Below are positions 17,784 to 27,769 of a stretch of DNA of 64,000 nt, piece by piece; the stretch's first letter is position 1, and each line of letters starts with the position of its first letter. The position numbers and the translations under genes were made by a program. This DNA comes from Sulfuritalea sp. (GTDB lineage Bacteria > Pseudomonadota > Gammaproteobacteria > Burkholderiales > Rhodocyclaceae): positions 62,001-126,000 of the forward strand of contig JAMPYF010000003.1 in assembly GCA_023700805.1 (NCBI GenBank), given 5' to 3'. Under the pieces are notes generated by a model, which worked only from the letters and a program-made list of their open reading frames with translations, did not search any database and had not been told where the DNA came from.

Positions 17784-18361
17784 GGCGCGGATTTCGAATT
17801 GACGGACCTGCCCTGCACCGATCCTTCCGGAACCTCGAAGAATGTATAGGACAGCGTCACGGTCGTGACATCGGCCGGCAGTTGCGGATCAAGCACAAAT
17901 ACCACCGGCAGCTCGCGCACCTCATGCGGCGCGAAGGTCTGCTGCTTGAAACAGAAGCAATCAAGTTTCTTTACGTAGCCGCCCGCGTGCTGCGGGCTGT
18001 AGCTGGGAACCGCCTGGCCGATAACGACGGTATCGCGCGTATTCTCGACGCGGTAGGTCACATGCACGACGTTGCCGGTTTTCGCCGACAGGGTCGCGAG
18101 CTCCGGACGGAAGCGCAAGCCGTTGTCGAAGCTGTTGGCATCGAATTCGAGGCGCACCGCACGGCCGGCCAGCGGGCTGTGCGCCAGTTGGTCGGCGCGG
18201 TCGATGTCGTAGATTCCGGTCCAATCGCAGAAGGCCTTGTAGAGGCCCGGCTGCACCGCGACGAACAACAGGCTGCCGGCAATCACCACCAGCAGGCGCA
18301 GCGCCAGACGGCGATTGGCCGCCTTGGTCAGGGTGCCCGCGGGAGTGAGGACTTGGCTCAT
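17780..18361 (-). CDS. ctaG: cytochrome c oxidase assembly protein CtaG/Cox11
   Basis: Cox11 delivers copper to the CuB site of subunit I. The 193-aa protein has an N-terminal transmembrane helix (LALRLLVVIAGSLLFVAVQPGLY) and a periplasmic domain. That domain contains the copper-binding CFCFKQQ motif (KKLDCFCFKQQTFAP) and the beta-strand ending VTLSYTFFEV. The length is typical. It overlaps the DUF2970 gene and is preceded by a tiny oxidase-cluster gene. Confidence 0.96.
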   Translation of the reverse strand: MSQVLTPAGTLTKAANRRLALRLLVVIAGSLLFVAVQPGLYKAFCDWTGIYDIDRADQLAHSPLAGRAVRLEFDANSFDNGLRFRPELATLSAKTGNVVHVTYRVENTRDTVVIGQAVPSYSPQHAGGYVKKLDCFCFKQQTFAPHEVRELPVVFVLDPQLPADVTTVTLSYTFFEVPEGSVQGRSVNSKSAP

Positions 18362-18379
18362 CGCTCGATAAACCGATGG

Positions 18380-18505
18380 TCAGGACGAGGCCAGCCACTG
18401 GCGGGCGATGAAGGTCGCAAACACCAGGAAGGCGAACAGGGCGAGGATCAGCGCAATGCGCCGGTTGCCTTGCCTCTGCTGCGGCGTCAGTTTGCCGTGT
18501 TCCAT
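18380..18505 (-). CDS. Small cytochrome oxidase assembly protein (about 41 aa)
   Basis: A 41-aa reading frame, MEHGKLTPQQ... through one hydrophobic helix (IALILALFAFLVFATFIARQW) to LASS, lies exactly between the ctaD and ctaG genes. A single-helix peptide at this place is a recurrent feature of Betaproteobacterial cta clusters and is sometimes annotated as a small assembly protein. An alternative ATG at 18523 overlaps the ctaD stop and would give 47 aa starting MADRVAMEH. Neither start has a clear Shine-Dalgarno, which fits translational coupling to ctaD. Confidence 0.78.
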   Translation of the reverse strand: MEHGKLTPQQRQGNRRIALILALFAFLVFATFIARQWLASS

Positions 18506-18515
18506 GGCGACTCGA

Positions 18516-20120
18516 TCAGCCATGGGCGGTGGCCTGGTCGAAGGGCGGCGGGTCCTCGAAGGTATGGTGCGGCGCCGGCGAAGGCACCGTCCACTCCAGG
18601 CCGGTCGCGCCGTCCCACGGCTTGGCCGCGGCCTTTGCGCCGCCCTTCATGGCCTGGAACACCACCACCAGAACCAGCAGCTGGCTGAAGCCAAAGCCGA
18701 ATGCGCCGATGCCCGAGACCATGTTGAAGTCGGTGAATTGCTGCGCATAGTCGGGAATGCGGCGCGGCATGCCGGCAAGGCCGAGGAAGTGCTGCGGGAA
18801 GAAGGCGACGTTGAAGAACACGATGGAAAGCCAGAAGTGCAGCTTGCCCAGCGACTCGTTGTACATGTGGCCGGTCCATTTCGGCAGCCAGTAATACAGA
18901 CCAGCATAGGCGGAGAACAGGGCTCCCGCAACCATCACGTAATGGAAATGGGCCACCACGTAATAGGTGTCCTGCAGTTGGATATCCACCGCCGTGATCG
19001 CCAGCACCAGGCCGGTCAGGCCGCCGATGGTGAACAGGAACAGGAAGCCCAGCGCAAACAACATCGGCGTCTCGAAGGAAAGCGCGCCGCGCCACATGGT
19101 GGTGACCCAGTTGAACACCTTGACCCCGGTCGGCACGGCAATCAGCAGCGTGGCGTACATGAAGTAGAGCTGTCCTGTCAGCGGAATCCCCGTCACATAC
19201 ATGTGGTGGGCCCAGACGAAGAAGGAAATCAGACCGATGGCGGCGATCGCATAGACCATCGAGACATAACCGAACAGCGGCTTGCGCGAGAAGGCGGGGA
19301 TCACGTGCGAGACGACGCCGAAGGCCGGCAGCGCGATGATGTACACCTCGGGGTGGCCGAAGAACCAGAAGATGTGCTGGAACAGCACCGGATCGCCGCC
19401 GCCGGCGGCGGCGAAGAAACTGGTGCCGAAATGGCGGTCGGTCAGCAGCATGGTCACCGCGCCGGCGAGTATCGGCATCGAGGCGATCAGCAGGAAGGCC
19501 GTCACCAGCCAGGTCCAGGCGAACATCGGCATCTTCATCAGGGTCATGCCGGGCGTGCGCAGGTTGAGGATGGTGGTGATGATGTTGATCGAACCCATGA
19601 TCGACGACATGCCGAGGATATGCACAGCGAATATCGCCATATCCATGCCGATGCCCATCTGCACCGACAGGGGCGGATACAGCGTCCAGCCGGTGCCGGC
19701 CGCGCCGCCCGGGACGAACAGGGATCCGGTAAGCAGGATGGCCGCCGGCGGCAGCAGCCAGAAGCTCCAGTTGTTCATCCGGGCAAAGGCCATGTCGGGA
19801 GCACCCAGCATCAGCGGCAGCATCCAGTTGGCGAAGCCGACGAAGGCCGGCATGATCGCGCCGAACACCATGATCAGCGCATGCAGCGTGAGCATCTGGT
19901 TATAGAACTCGGGCGACACGTACTGGATGCCGGGTTGCATCAGTTCGGCGCGAATCACCAGCGACATCGCGCCGCCGACCAGGAACATGATGAAGCTGAA
20001 CCAGAGGTACATCGTGCCGATGTCCTTGTGGTTGGTGGTGGTGATCCAGCGCATGATGCCGGTAGGTGCGTGGCCGTGATGGCCGAGATCGTCGTGATGG
20101 GCAGTGTGGCTAGCGTTCAT
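18516..20120 (-). CDS. ctaD: cytochrome c oxidase subunit I
   Basis: Subunit I carries the low-spin heme and the heme-CuB centre. The 534-aa protein has twelve or so helices. It carries the crosslinked His-Tyr motif GHPEVYIIALPAFG, the CuB His pair VWAHHMYVTG, the K-channel segment TGVKVFNW and the distal His pair YVVAHFHYVM. The D-channel region NxxxxxxxMPAFVGFANWMLP is present. These features place it in the aa3-type (A family) oxidases. An AGGAG ribosome site precedes the ATG. It follows ctaC in the same operon. Confidence 0.98.
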   Translation of the reverse strand: MNASHTAHHDDLGHHGHAPTGIMRWITTTNHKDIGTMYLWFSFIMFLVGGAMSLVIRAELMQPGIQYVSPEFYNQMLTLHALIMVFGAIMPAFVGFANWMLPLMLGAPDMAFARMNNWSFWLLPPAAILLTGSLFVPGGAAGTGWTLYPPLSVQMGIGMDMAIFAVHILGMSSIMGSINIITTILNLRTPGMTLMKMPMFAWTWLVTAFLLIASMPILAGAVTMLLTDRHFGTSFFAAAGGGDPVLFQHIFWFFGHPEVYIIALPAFGVVSHVIPAFSRKPLFGYVSMVYAIAAIGLISFFVWAHHMYVTGIPLTGQLYFMYATLLIAVPTGVKVFNWVTTMWRGALSFETPMLFALGFLFLFTIGGLTGLVLAITAVDIQLQDTYYVVAHFHYVMVAGALFSAYAGLYYWLPKWTGHMYNESLGKLHFWLSIVFFNVAFFPQHFLGLAGMPRRIPDYAQQFTDFNMVSGIGAFGFGFSQLLVLVVVFQAMKGGAKAAAKPWDGATGLEWTVPSPAPHHTFEDPPPFDQATAHG

Positions 20121-20150
20121 GCTGTTCTCCTGTAGGCTCGCGCGGGTCGA

Positions 20151-21317
20151 TCACTTGCCGCGCAGGGCCTTGACTTCGGCCGGTTGAATGACTTCGCCGG
20201 ACTTGTTGCTCCAGGCATTGCGCTCATAGGCGACCACGGCGGCGACATCGGTATCGTTGAGCTGTGCGCCGAACGCCGCCATAGCGGTACCCGGCTTGCC
20301 GTTGAGCACGATTTGGATGTGGGCCTGCTTCGGTCCCTTCACCAGTTTCGACCCGTCGAGCGCCGGGAAGGCCGGCGGCAGGCCCTGTCCGGTGGGCTGG
20401 TGGCAGGCCGCGCAGTTGGTGGTGTAAACCTTTTCGCCGTGAGCCTGCTGCTCGGCGAGGGTCCATACCTTGCTGACATCTTCCGCCCCGGCGGCCATCA
20501 GTTTCTTCTGTTCGGCCGCCCAGGCGGCATATTTTTCCGCCGAAACCACCTCGACCACCACCGGCATGAAGCCGTGATCCTTGCCGCAGAGTTCGGAACA
20601 CTGACCGCGGTAGGTGCCTTCCTTCTCGGCGCGGAACCAGGTGTCGCGCACGAAGCCCGGGACGGCATCGGTCTTCACCGCAAACGCCGGCACCGACCAG
20701 TTGTGAATGACATCGGCCGAGGTCGCGAGAATGCGTACCTTCTGGTTCACCGGAACCACCAGCGGTTTGTCGACTTCCAGCAGGTAGTGCTCGCCCTTGG
20801 GCGCCAGTCCCTTGATCTGATCCTGGGTGGTGGCCAGCACACTCATGTACTTGATCCCTGCGGCATCGCCGGTCAGGTACTCATAACCCCATTTCCATTG
20901 GTAACCGGTGGCCTTCACCGTCATGTCCGGCTGCGAGGTGTCGCGCATCGCCACCAGCGAGGTGGTGGCGGGGAAAGCGATCAGGACCAGGATGATGAAG
21001 GGCACCACGGTCCACAGAATTTCAACTGTCGTGTTGTCGTGGAAATCGGCAGGCTTGTGGCCCTTCGACTTGCGATGGGCGTACAGCGAATAGCTGAGGA
21101 CGCCGAACACGCCGACGAAGATCACCACGATCAGCCACATCACCATGGTGTGCAAATCGTAGGCAAGCCGCGCGCCGGCACTGACCGGAGGCTGCAGATT
21201 GAGTTCCCAGGCCGCAACCGCCAGCTCGGTACCAAGGGCCAGCGCGCCAGCCGTAAGGCCACGGGCAAGACGTGCGGAACCCCACCCTCGACAGGATTTG
21301 GATTTACTGATTGCCAT
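20151..21317 (-). CDS. ctaC: cytochrome c oxidase subunit II with fused cytochrome c domain
   Basis: Subunit II receives electrons from cytochrome c. The 388-aa protein has a signal/anchor region, two transmembrane helices (MVMWLIVVIFVGVFGVLSYS and VVPFIILVLIAFPATTSLVA), and the CuA domain with YQWKWGYEYL and the copper ligands CSELCGKDHGFM. A C-terminal cytochrome c domain carries the heme motif CAACH near residue 300. It is therefore a caa3-like architecture. I chose the ATG at 21317, preceded by AGGGGGGAGC. It is the first gene of the cluster, behind an AT-rich region with an FNR-like box. Confidence 0.96.
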   Translation of the reverse strand: MAISKSKSCRGWGSARLARGLTAGALALGTELAVAAWELNLQPPVSAGARLAYDLHTMVMWLIVVIFVGVFGVLSYSLYAHRKSKGHKPADFHDNTTVEILWTVVPFIILVLIAFPATTSLVAMRDTSQPDMTVKATGYQWKWGYEYLTGDAAGIKYMSVLATTQDQIKGLAPKGEHYLLEVDKPLVVPVNQKVRILATSADVIHNWSVPAFAVKTDAVPGFVRDTWFRAEKEGTYRGQCSELCGKDHGFMPVVVEVVSAEKYAAWAAEQKKLMAAGAEDVSKVWTLAEQQAHGEKVYTTNCAACHQPTGQGLPPAFPALDGSKLVKGPKQAHIQIVLNGKPGTAMAAFGAQLNDTDVAAVVAYERNAWSNKSGEVIQPAEVKALRGK

Positions 21318-21480
21318 GCTCCCCCCTAAATCGCCTTCGCCAGACATCGTTGGTCATGGCGGCGTTTCTGGCACTTTGTACTCATCGCGCCCGTGGCGCA
21401 ACGCTTACTTGCCGACATTCAATTCGCGTAGTCAAACTTTACTTTAATACTCAACTATTGCGAAGGTTAACACAGCTTCC

Positions 21481-21494
21481 TTGATATTTGTCAA
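21481..21494. promoter_or_regulatory. FNR/ANR/DNR-like binding site
   Basis: TTGAT-ATTT-GTCAA matches the FNR-family consensus TTGAT-N4-ATCAA at nine of ten defined positions. It lies about 165 bp upstream of the ctaC start. Read toward ctaC the box contains TTGACA, so it may overlap a -35 element, a position usual for repression. Confidence 0.6.
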
Positions 21495-21502
21495 AGTTGG
21501 GT

Positions 21503-21517
21503 ATCACGATATGTGAT
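21503..21517. promoter_or_regulatory. 15-bp palindrome, possible operator
   Basis: ATCAC-GATAT-GTGAT is a perfect inverted repeat eight bases beyond the FNR-like box. I do not recognise the regulator. The spacing suggests a second regulatory input to the oxidase operon. Confidence 0.4.
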
Positions 21518-21693
21518 TATTTGCGCCGGCCCTGTCCGGGGTTCCGCTTATGGCAGCCGCGCTTGACGCTGACAGGGCCGGCGTCAGGCGCCACGGAAGC
21601 TTCCATTGCGACAAATGCCGGGGCCGCGCGACGACCGCTCGCGGACCGGACGTTTTTTACGTCAGGAAAGCGCGCCAGGGGAACAGCCCGGTA

Positions 21694-23043
21694 TCAACGC
21701 GTCAGTGCGGCGAGCAGCTTTTCATGAACTCCGCCGAATCCACCGTTGCTCATGATCAGTACCTGATCGCCCTCCCGTGCGTCCGCCGCCACGGCGGCGA
21801 CCAGTTGGTCGAGATCGTCGAAGACCCTGGCCCTTGCCCCCAGGGGCGCCAGGGCCGCGGCGGCATCCCAGCCCAAATTGCCGGCATAGCAATAGGTCGC
21901 CTCTGCGCCGACGAGGCTATCCGGCAACTGCGCCTTCATGGTGCCCAGTTTCATCGTATTCGATCGCGGCTCGAGCACCGCAAGAATCCGGGCGGTGCCC
22001 ACGCGCTGACGAAGGCCTTCAAGAGTGACGCGGATTGCCGTCGGATGGTGGGCGAAGTCGTCGATCACGGTAACGCCACGCACCCTGCCACGCACCTCCA
22101 GCCGGCGCCGCACGCCCTTGAAGCTTTCCAGCGCCCGCAGCCCGACAGCCACCGGCACGCCCGCATGGCGGGCCGCAGCCAGCGCGGCCAGGGCATTGGC
22201 GCGGTTGTGGTCGCCAGGCAGGGCGAAATGGTCGACGCGCCCCACGCGCTCGCCGCGCAGGCGGACCTCGAAGCCTCCATCGCCATCCACGGCCACGGCC
22301 TGCCAGCCGGCATCGCCGTTGAAAACCTCGACCGGCGTCCAGCAACCGCGTGCCAGCACGCGATCGAGCGCCGGCTCCGCGGCGTTGGCGACAATCAGTC
22401 CGTTACCGGGCAGAGTGCGCACAAAATGATGGAATTGAGTCTCGATAGCAGCAAGATCAGAAAAGATGTCCGCATGATCGAACTCAAGGTTATTCAGCAC
22501 GGCAGTCCGTGGGCGGTAATGAACGAATTTGGAACGCTTGTCGCAAAACGCCGTGTCGTACTCGTCGGCTTCGATGACGAAGAAGGGTGAATCGGTCAGC
22601 CGCGCCGAGACGCCGAAGCCCTGCGGCACTCCGCCGACGAGAAACGAGGGATTCAAGCCCGCCTCTTCCAGTATCCAGGCCAGCATAGACGTCGTGGTGG
22701 TTTTGCCATGCGTGCCCGCCACGCCCAGCACCCAGCGCCCCTGCAAAATGTTTTCGGCCAGCCACTGCGGCCCTGAGACATAGGCCAGATTGCGCTCCAG
22801 GATCGCCTCCAGCAGCGGATTGCCGCGCGAAATGGTATTGCCGACGACGAACAGGTCCGGATTCAGCGCCAGTTGCCCCCGGTCATAGCCATCCGTCAAG
22901 GCGATGCCCTGCTCGGTCAATTGCGTGCTCATCGGCGGATAGACGTTGGCGTCGCAACCGGTGACCCGGTGCCCGGCCGAGCGTGCCAGCAGCGCGATGC
23001 CGCCCATGAAGGTGCCGCAGACACCGAGGATGTGAATGTGCAT
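21694..23043 (-). CDS. mpl: UDP-N-acetylmuramate:L-alanyl-gamma-D-glutamyl-meso-diaminopimelate ligase
   Basis: Mpl recycles cell-wall tripeptide by ligating it to UDP-MurNAc. The 449-aa Mur-ligase-family protein has the N-terminal Rossmann-like motif HILGVCGTFMGG, the ATP-binding P-loop GVAGTHGKTTTTSM, the metal-binding EADEYDTAFCDKRSKF segment and NNLEFDHADIF. GVCGTFMGGIA and EADEYDTAF distinguish Mpl from MurC. It is divergent from the following plus-strand genes. Confidence 0.95.
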   Translation of the reverse strand: MHIHILGVCGTFMGGIALLARSAGHRVTGCDANVYPPMSTQLTEQGIALTDGYDRGQLALNPDLFVVGNTISRGNPLLEAILERNLAYVSGPQWLAENILQGRWVLGVAGTHGKTTTTSMLAWILEEAGLNPSFLVGGVPQGFGVSARLTDSPFFVIEADEYDTAFCDKRSKFVHYRPRTAVLNNLEFDHADIFSDLAAIETQFHHFVRTLPGNGLIVANAAEPALDRVLARGCWTPVEVFNGDAGWQAVAVDGDGGFEVRLRGERVGRVDHFALPGDHNRANALAALAAARHAGVPVAVGLRALESFKGVRRRLEVRGRVRGVTVIDDFAHHPTAIRVTLEGLRQRVGTARILAVLEPRSNTMKLGTMKAQLPDSLVGAEATYCYAGNLGWDAAAALAPLGARARVFDDLDQLVAAVAADAREGDQVLIMSNGGFGGVHEKLLAALTR

Positions 23044-23098
23044 GGCACTTTTCCATGGAATAATGTCAGAGGATTCTAACCTCCGCTACCCGCAACCC

Positions 23099-23704
23099 AT
23101 GCCGCGCCGCAAACCAGCACCCTCCGCATCCAGCCAATTGCGCCGCGCGATCGCCAGCGCAGCCGCGCGCCTGATGGCGGAAGACGGCATCACGGATTAC
23201 GGCACCGCCAAACGCAAGGCCGCGCGCAGTCTCGGTGCCGCGGAAGGCGATGCGCTGCCCACCAACGAGGAAATCGAGACCGAGTTGCGCAGCTGGCAGT
23301 CGCTCTATCAGGAAGACGAGCAGCGGGAGCGCGTACATGACCTGCGCGCCACGGCCCTCGAAGTGATGCAGGCGCTGACCGAATTCAACCCCTACCTGAC
23401 GGGCGGCGCCCTGGACGGCACGGCTGGACGTTATTCGGCCGCCGAAATAGAACTGTTCGCCGATAGCAGCAAGGATGTCGAAATAGCGCTCCTGTCCCAG
23501 GGTATCGCCTACGAAGTCATCGACAAGCGCAAGCAGGGGCTGGACTCGCAACTGGCCATAGAGTGGAACGAGATCCCGGTCCTGCTGTCGATCTATCCGC
23601 CGCTCGCCGAGCGCCAGCAGCCGAAAGCGCATCACGGCGGCCAGGGTCGGCGACGGGCACGCGCCGAAGTCGTGATCGACTTGCTGCGGGAAACCGGCCC
23701 ATGA
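23099..23704 (+). CDS. Nucleotidyltransferase-like protein of unknown function
   Basis: The 201-aa protein begins with a helical, basic region (LRRAIASAAARLMAEDGITDYGTAKRKAARSLG). It continues with a domain containing LTGGALDGTAGRYSAAEIELF, which resembles a degenerate nucleotidyltransferase motif (G-x-x-L-x-G-T ... D/E-x-D/E-L). Similar proteins accompany mpl/tlpA/aroQ in Betaproteobacteria and are often annotated as nucleotidyltransferases without evidence. I chose the ATG at 23099; an ATG at 23063 with nearby GGAATA is also possible. The stop overlaps the tlpA-like start as ATGA. Confidence 0.75.
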   Translation: MPRRKPAPSASSQLRRAIASAAARLMAEDGITDYGTAKRKAARSLGAAEGDALPTNEEIETELRSWQSLYQEDEQRERVHDLRATALEVMQALTEFNPYLTGGALDGTAGRYSAAEIELFADSSKDVEIALLSQGIAYEVIDKRKQGLDSQLAIEWNEIPVLLSIYPPLAERQQPKAHHGGQGRRRARAEVVIDLLRETGP

Positions 23705-24267
23705 ATTCCCGCCGCACCTGGGCCGCAATCGCCATCGTCGGCATTCTCTCGGTCATCTTCGGCTACTTCATATTCAAAGACAGCCAAACCGCCATGAACA
23801 TGAAGGGAGTTCCTCCTTTGGAAACTTCCTCGCTGGGCAGCCAGGCGACGGCGATCTTCCGCTTGAACCTGCCCGACCCCGACGGCAAGGCCCAGGCAAT
23901 GGAACAATGGCGCGGCAAGATTCTGGTCGTCAATTACTGGGCGACCTGGTGCCCGCCCTGTCGCGAGGAAATGCCGGGCTTCTCTCGCCTGCAGGAGCAA
24001 TTCGGGGCTAAAGGTGTTCAATTTGTCGGCATCAGCATCGATACTGCAGGCAAGGTCATCGAATTTCAAAAGCAGACCCCGGTCAGCTACCCCTTGCTGA
24101 TCGGTGATTCGGGCGCGATCGACAGCAGCGTCGCACTGGGCAACTCGCGCCAGGCACTGCCCTTCACCGCGGTGATCGACCGCCAGGGAATGGTCGCGGC
24201 GATCAAGCTGGGCCGCTACGCGGAGGCGGATCTGGAGCGGCAACTGGTCGAGCTGATTTCTCGCTAG
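23701..24267 (+). CDS. TlpA-like membrane-anchored thiol:disulfide oxidoreductase
   Basis: The 188-aa protein has one N-terminal signal-anchor helix ([20 protein letters not shown]) and a periplasmic thioredoxin-fold domain. The active site is WCPPC in [17 protein letters not shown] and the cis-Pro region is ALPFTAVID. This is the TlpA/ResA layout, involved in reducing periplasmic cysteines, for example in cytochrome maturation. The start overlaps the preceding stop, so the two genes are coupled. Confidence 0.93.
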   Translation: MNSRRTWAAIAIVGILSVIFGYFIFKDSQTAMNMKGVPPLETSSLGSQATAIFRLNLPDPDGKAQAMEQWRGKILVVNYWATWCPPCREEMPGFSRLQEQFGAKGVQFVGISIDTAGKVIEFQKQTPVSYPLLIGDSGAIDSSVALGNSRQALPFTAVIDRQGMVAAIKLGRYAEADLERQLVELISR

Positions 24268-24305
24268 CTGGACAAAGTGCAGGTATTTGCGGCAAACTTG
24301 CGCCC

Positions 24306-24794
24306 ATGACGAAGCAAAAACGCAGCAAAGCCGGCACCGGCGACGAATCGCAGGGCGCAATTCTGGTCCTCCACGGGCCGAATCTGAACCTCCTGGGAAG
24401 CCGCGAACCGGAAATTTACGGGCGCACCACGCTGGCCAGCATACATACGGCAATGGAGGCCCGCGCCCGTGCTTTCGGTGCCCGGCTTGAAAGCTTTCAA
24501 AGCAATCACGAGGGCGAACTGATCGACCGGGTGCAGTCGGCGCGCGAACAGGGCGTGCGCTTCATCATCATCAACCCGGCCGGCTACACCCATACCAGCG
24601 TCGCCCTGCGCGACGCCCTGGCGGCGGTGGCCATTCCCTTCATCGAGGTTCATCTGTCGAACGTGCATGGGCGGGAGCCGTTCCGCCGTCACTCGTATTT
24701 TTCGGATATCGCCGTCGGCGTTATCTCCGGTCTTGGCGCGCAAGGCTACGAACTGGCGCTGGAAGCCGCGCTGGCCCGCTTGCGCACCGCCTGA
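24306..24794 (+). CDS. aroQ: type II 3-dehydroquinate dehydratase
   Basis: AroQ converts 3-dehydroquinate to 3-dehydroshikimate in aromatic amino acid synthesis. The 162-aa product has the type II signature [20 protein letters not shown] with the catalytic Tyr, [20 protein letters not shown] and [17 protein letters not shown] with the catalytic His. A 16-residue N-terminal extension is hydrophilic and unusual but minor. aroQ-accB-accC is a widely conserved order. Confidence 0.97.
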   Translation: MTKQKRSKAGTGDESQGAILVLHGPNLNLLGSREPEIYGRTTLASIHTAMEARARAFGARLESFQSNHEGELIDRVQSAREQGVRFIIINPAGYTHTSVALRDALAAVAIPFIEVHLSNVHGREPFRRHSYFSDIAVGVISGLGAQGYELALEAALARLRTA

Positions 24795-24845
24795 ATCATC
24801 CAGAAATCGGCGGCCGCGGCCGCAAATCCTTGTTTGGGAGTCCCC

Positions 24846-25298
24846 ATGGACCTGAGAAAACTCAAGACCCTGATTGATCTCGTGCAGAACTCCGGCATTT
24901 CGGAGCTTGAAATCAGTGAGGGCGAAGAAAAGATTCGCATTGCCAAGCATTTCGCCGCAGCGCCCGCGACCACCAATATCCATATGCCCGCGGCCGCAGT
25001 AGCGGCGCCGGCCGCCGTGTCGCCAACGCCAACTCCTGCCGCCGCCGCACCGGCCCAGCCCGAGGGCCATGTCATGAAGGCGCCGATGGTGGGCACCTTT
25101 TATCGGGCCAGCAGCCCGGATGCCGCGCCTTTCGTCGAGATCGGCCAGACGGTGAAGGAGGGCGACACGCTCTGCGTGATCGAGGCGATGAAACTGATGA
25201 ACGAGATCGAAGCCGACGTATCCGGCGTGATCAAGGCCATCCAGGTTGAAAACGGCCAGGCCGTCGAATACGGCCAGCCGATGTTCGTGATCGGCTGA
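24846..25298 (+). CDS. accB: acetyl-CoA carboxylase biotin carboxyl carrier protein
   Basis: AccB carries biotin between the biotin carboxylase AccC and the carboxyltransferase in fatty acid synthesis. The 150-aa protein has the N-terminal [18 protein letters not shown], an Ala/Pro-rich flexible linker (about residues 40-75) and the biotinyl domain with [15 protein letters not shown] (Lys of EAMKLM). A GGGAG ribosome site precedes the ATG. One variant copy of the 22-nt repeat lies in the linker codons. The gap to accC is filled by the structured repeat B. Confidence 0.97.
   Translation: MDLRKLKTLIDLVQNSGISELEISEGEEKIRIAKHFAAAPATTNIHMPAAAVAAPAAVSPTPTPAAAAPAQPEGHVMKAPMVGTFYRASSPDAAPFVEIGQTVKEGDTLCVIEAMKLMNEIEADVSGVIKAIQVENGQAVEYGQPMFVIG
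25013..25034 (-). repeat. Dispersed 22-nt repeat, copy 5 (variant)
   Basis: On the minus strand: AGTTGGCGTTGGCG, two bases, ACGGCG; one core change. It lies in the AccB linker, reading SPTPTP in the AccB frame. Confidence 0.6.
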
Positions 25299-25303
25299 AC
25301 ATG

Positions 25304-25487
25304 ACGACCATTCCCCCGACCCTCGCCCCACGGCCGGCTTTGCACAGCCGGCCGGCTGCGTCGGCGCGGAGCAGTGCTCCACGAAACCCCGACTTCGCCC
25401 CGCGGAAAGGGGTGATGACGGTTCCGCTGCTTTGCAGCGTCCGGTTCAACAATTCATGCCTCCTTGGGGCGGCCCGGCGGAGGCATG

Positions 25488-25488
<1 letters not shown>
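25304..25488. repeat. Structured intergenic repeat, copy B
   Basis: About 185 bp between accB and accC is similar over its whole length to 5448-5628. It shows GCCGGCT/AGCCGGC, GCGGAGCAGTGCTCC and CGCTGC-TTT-GCAGCG hairpins. It ends in a perfect 10-bp stem TCATGCCTCC/GGAGGCATGA (25454-25463 with 25479-25488) around the loop TTGGGGCGGCCCGGC. That loop matches copy A at 14 of 15 bases while the stem bases differ and still pair. The right arm contains the accC Shine-Dalgarno GGAGG and the first ATG. Confidence 0.82.
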
Positions 25489-26852
<1,364 letters not shown>

Positions 26853-26857
26853 GCGCC

Positions 26858-27769
26858 ATGTGGGTCAGCGTCGCCCTGGAAACCGACGCCGCGCATGCGG
26901 ATGCGCTGTCCGACGCGCTGCTGGCGGCCGGCGCGATCTCGGTCAGCGTCGAAGACGCGCTGGCCGGGACCGACCTGGAAACGCCGCAATTCGGCGAACC
27001 CGACGCGACGGGGAGCGGACCCGAGACGCCGCTGTGGACTGAAAGCCGGGTGGTGGCGCTGTTCGACCCGGGCGAGGACCTGATCGGCCGCATCGCCGCG
27101 GCGGCGGCGGCCGCCGGGATCGAAGACCTGCCCGAGATCGAACTGGCAGACGTCGCCGAACAGGACTGGGTACGCCTGACCCAGGCCCAGTTCGATCCGA
27201 TCAAGGTCAATGAGCGCCTGTGGATCGTGCCTTCCTGGCACGCCGCACCCGACGCCGACGCGATCAACCTGATCCTCGACCCGGGCCTGGCCTTCGGCAC
27301 CGGCTCGCACCCGACCACCTTCCTCTGCCTGCAATGGCTGACCGAAACCCTGCGCGGTGGCCCAGGGACTCAACTGAGCTTGCTCGACTACGGCTGCGGC
27401 TCGGGCATCCTCGGCATCGCCGCGGCCAGGCTGGGCGCGGCATCGGTGCTGGGCGTGGATATCGACGAGAATGCCCTGATCGCCGCACGCGACAACGCCG
27501 CCAACAATGGCGTGACGATCGCCTTGCGCCATTCACGGGACAAGCTCGACGAGCGCTTCGACATCGTGGTCGCCAACATCCTCACCAACCCGCTCTGTGT
27601 GCTGGCTCCGCTGCTGGTCGGGCGCCTCGCGCCGGGCGGGCGCATCGCGCTGTCCGGCGTGCTGGCGAGCCAGGCCGATCAGGTCATCGCCGCCTATGCG
27701 CCGCTGATTGCGCTGCAGGTCGGCGCCGAACTGGACGGCTGGGTGCGGCTGGAGGGCCAGCAGTGCTGA
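26858..27769 (+). CDS. prmA: ribosomal protein L11 methyltransferase
   Basis: PrmA trimethylates ribosomal protein L11. The 303-aa protein has the N-terminal substrate-binding domain (MWVSVALETDAAHADALSDALLAAGA), the linker motif DPGLAFGTGSHPTT, SAM motif LLDYGCGSGILGIAA, VDIDENALIAARDNA and the catalytic-site motif VVANILTNPL. It follows accC by five bases and overlaps the DUF3426 gene by seven, an arrangement common in Betaproteobacteria. Confidence 0.97.
   Translation: MWVSVALETDAAHADALSDALLAAGAISVSVEDALAGTDLETPQFGEPDATGSGPETPLWTESRVVALFDPGEDLIGRIAAAAAAAGIEDLPEIELADVAEQDWVRLTQAQFDPIKVNERLWIVPSWHAAPDADAINLILDPGLAFGTGSHPTTFLCLQWLTETLRGGPGTQLSLLDYGCGSGILGIAAARLGAASVLGVDIDENALIAARDNAANNGVTIALRHSRDKLDERFDIVVANILTNPLCVLAPLLVGRLAPGGRIALSGVLASQADQVIAAYAPLIALQVGAELDGWVRLEGQQC

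Larger units (their letters stand above)
21318..21693. other. 376-bp regulatory gap upstream of ctaC
   Basis: No convincing gene lies between the mpl stop and the ctaC start. The middle (about 21420-21525) is much more AT-rich than its surroundings and holds two palindromic candidate operators, listed separately. On the minus strand the FNR-like box contains a perfect TTGACA; a weak GTTAAC lies 17 bases downstream. The right third (21540-21690) is GC-rich with no feature I can name. Confidence 0.6.

Noticed and set aside
18408..20135. Plus-strand frame of 575 codons opposite ctaD
   Set aside because: It is rich in His, Gln, Arg and Glu with no domain, and lies wholly over the clearly coding cytochrome oxidase subunit I gene.
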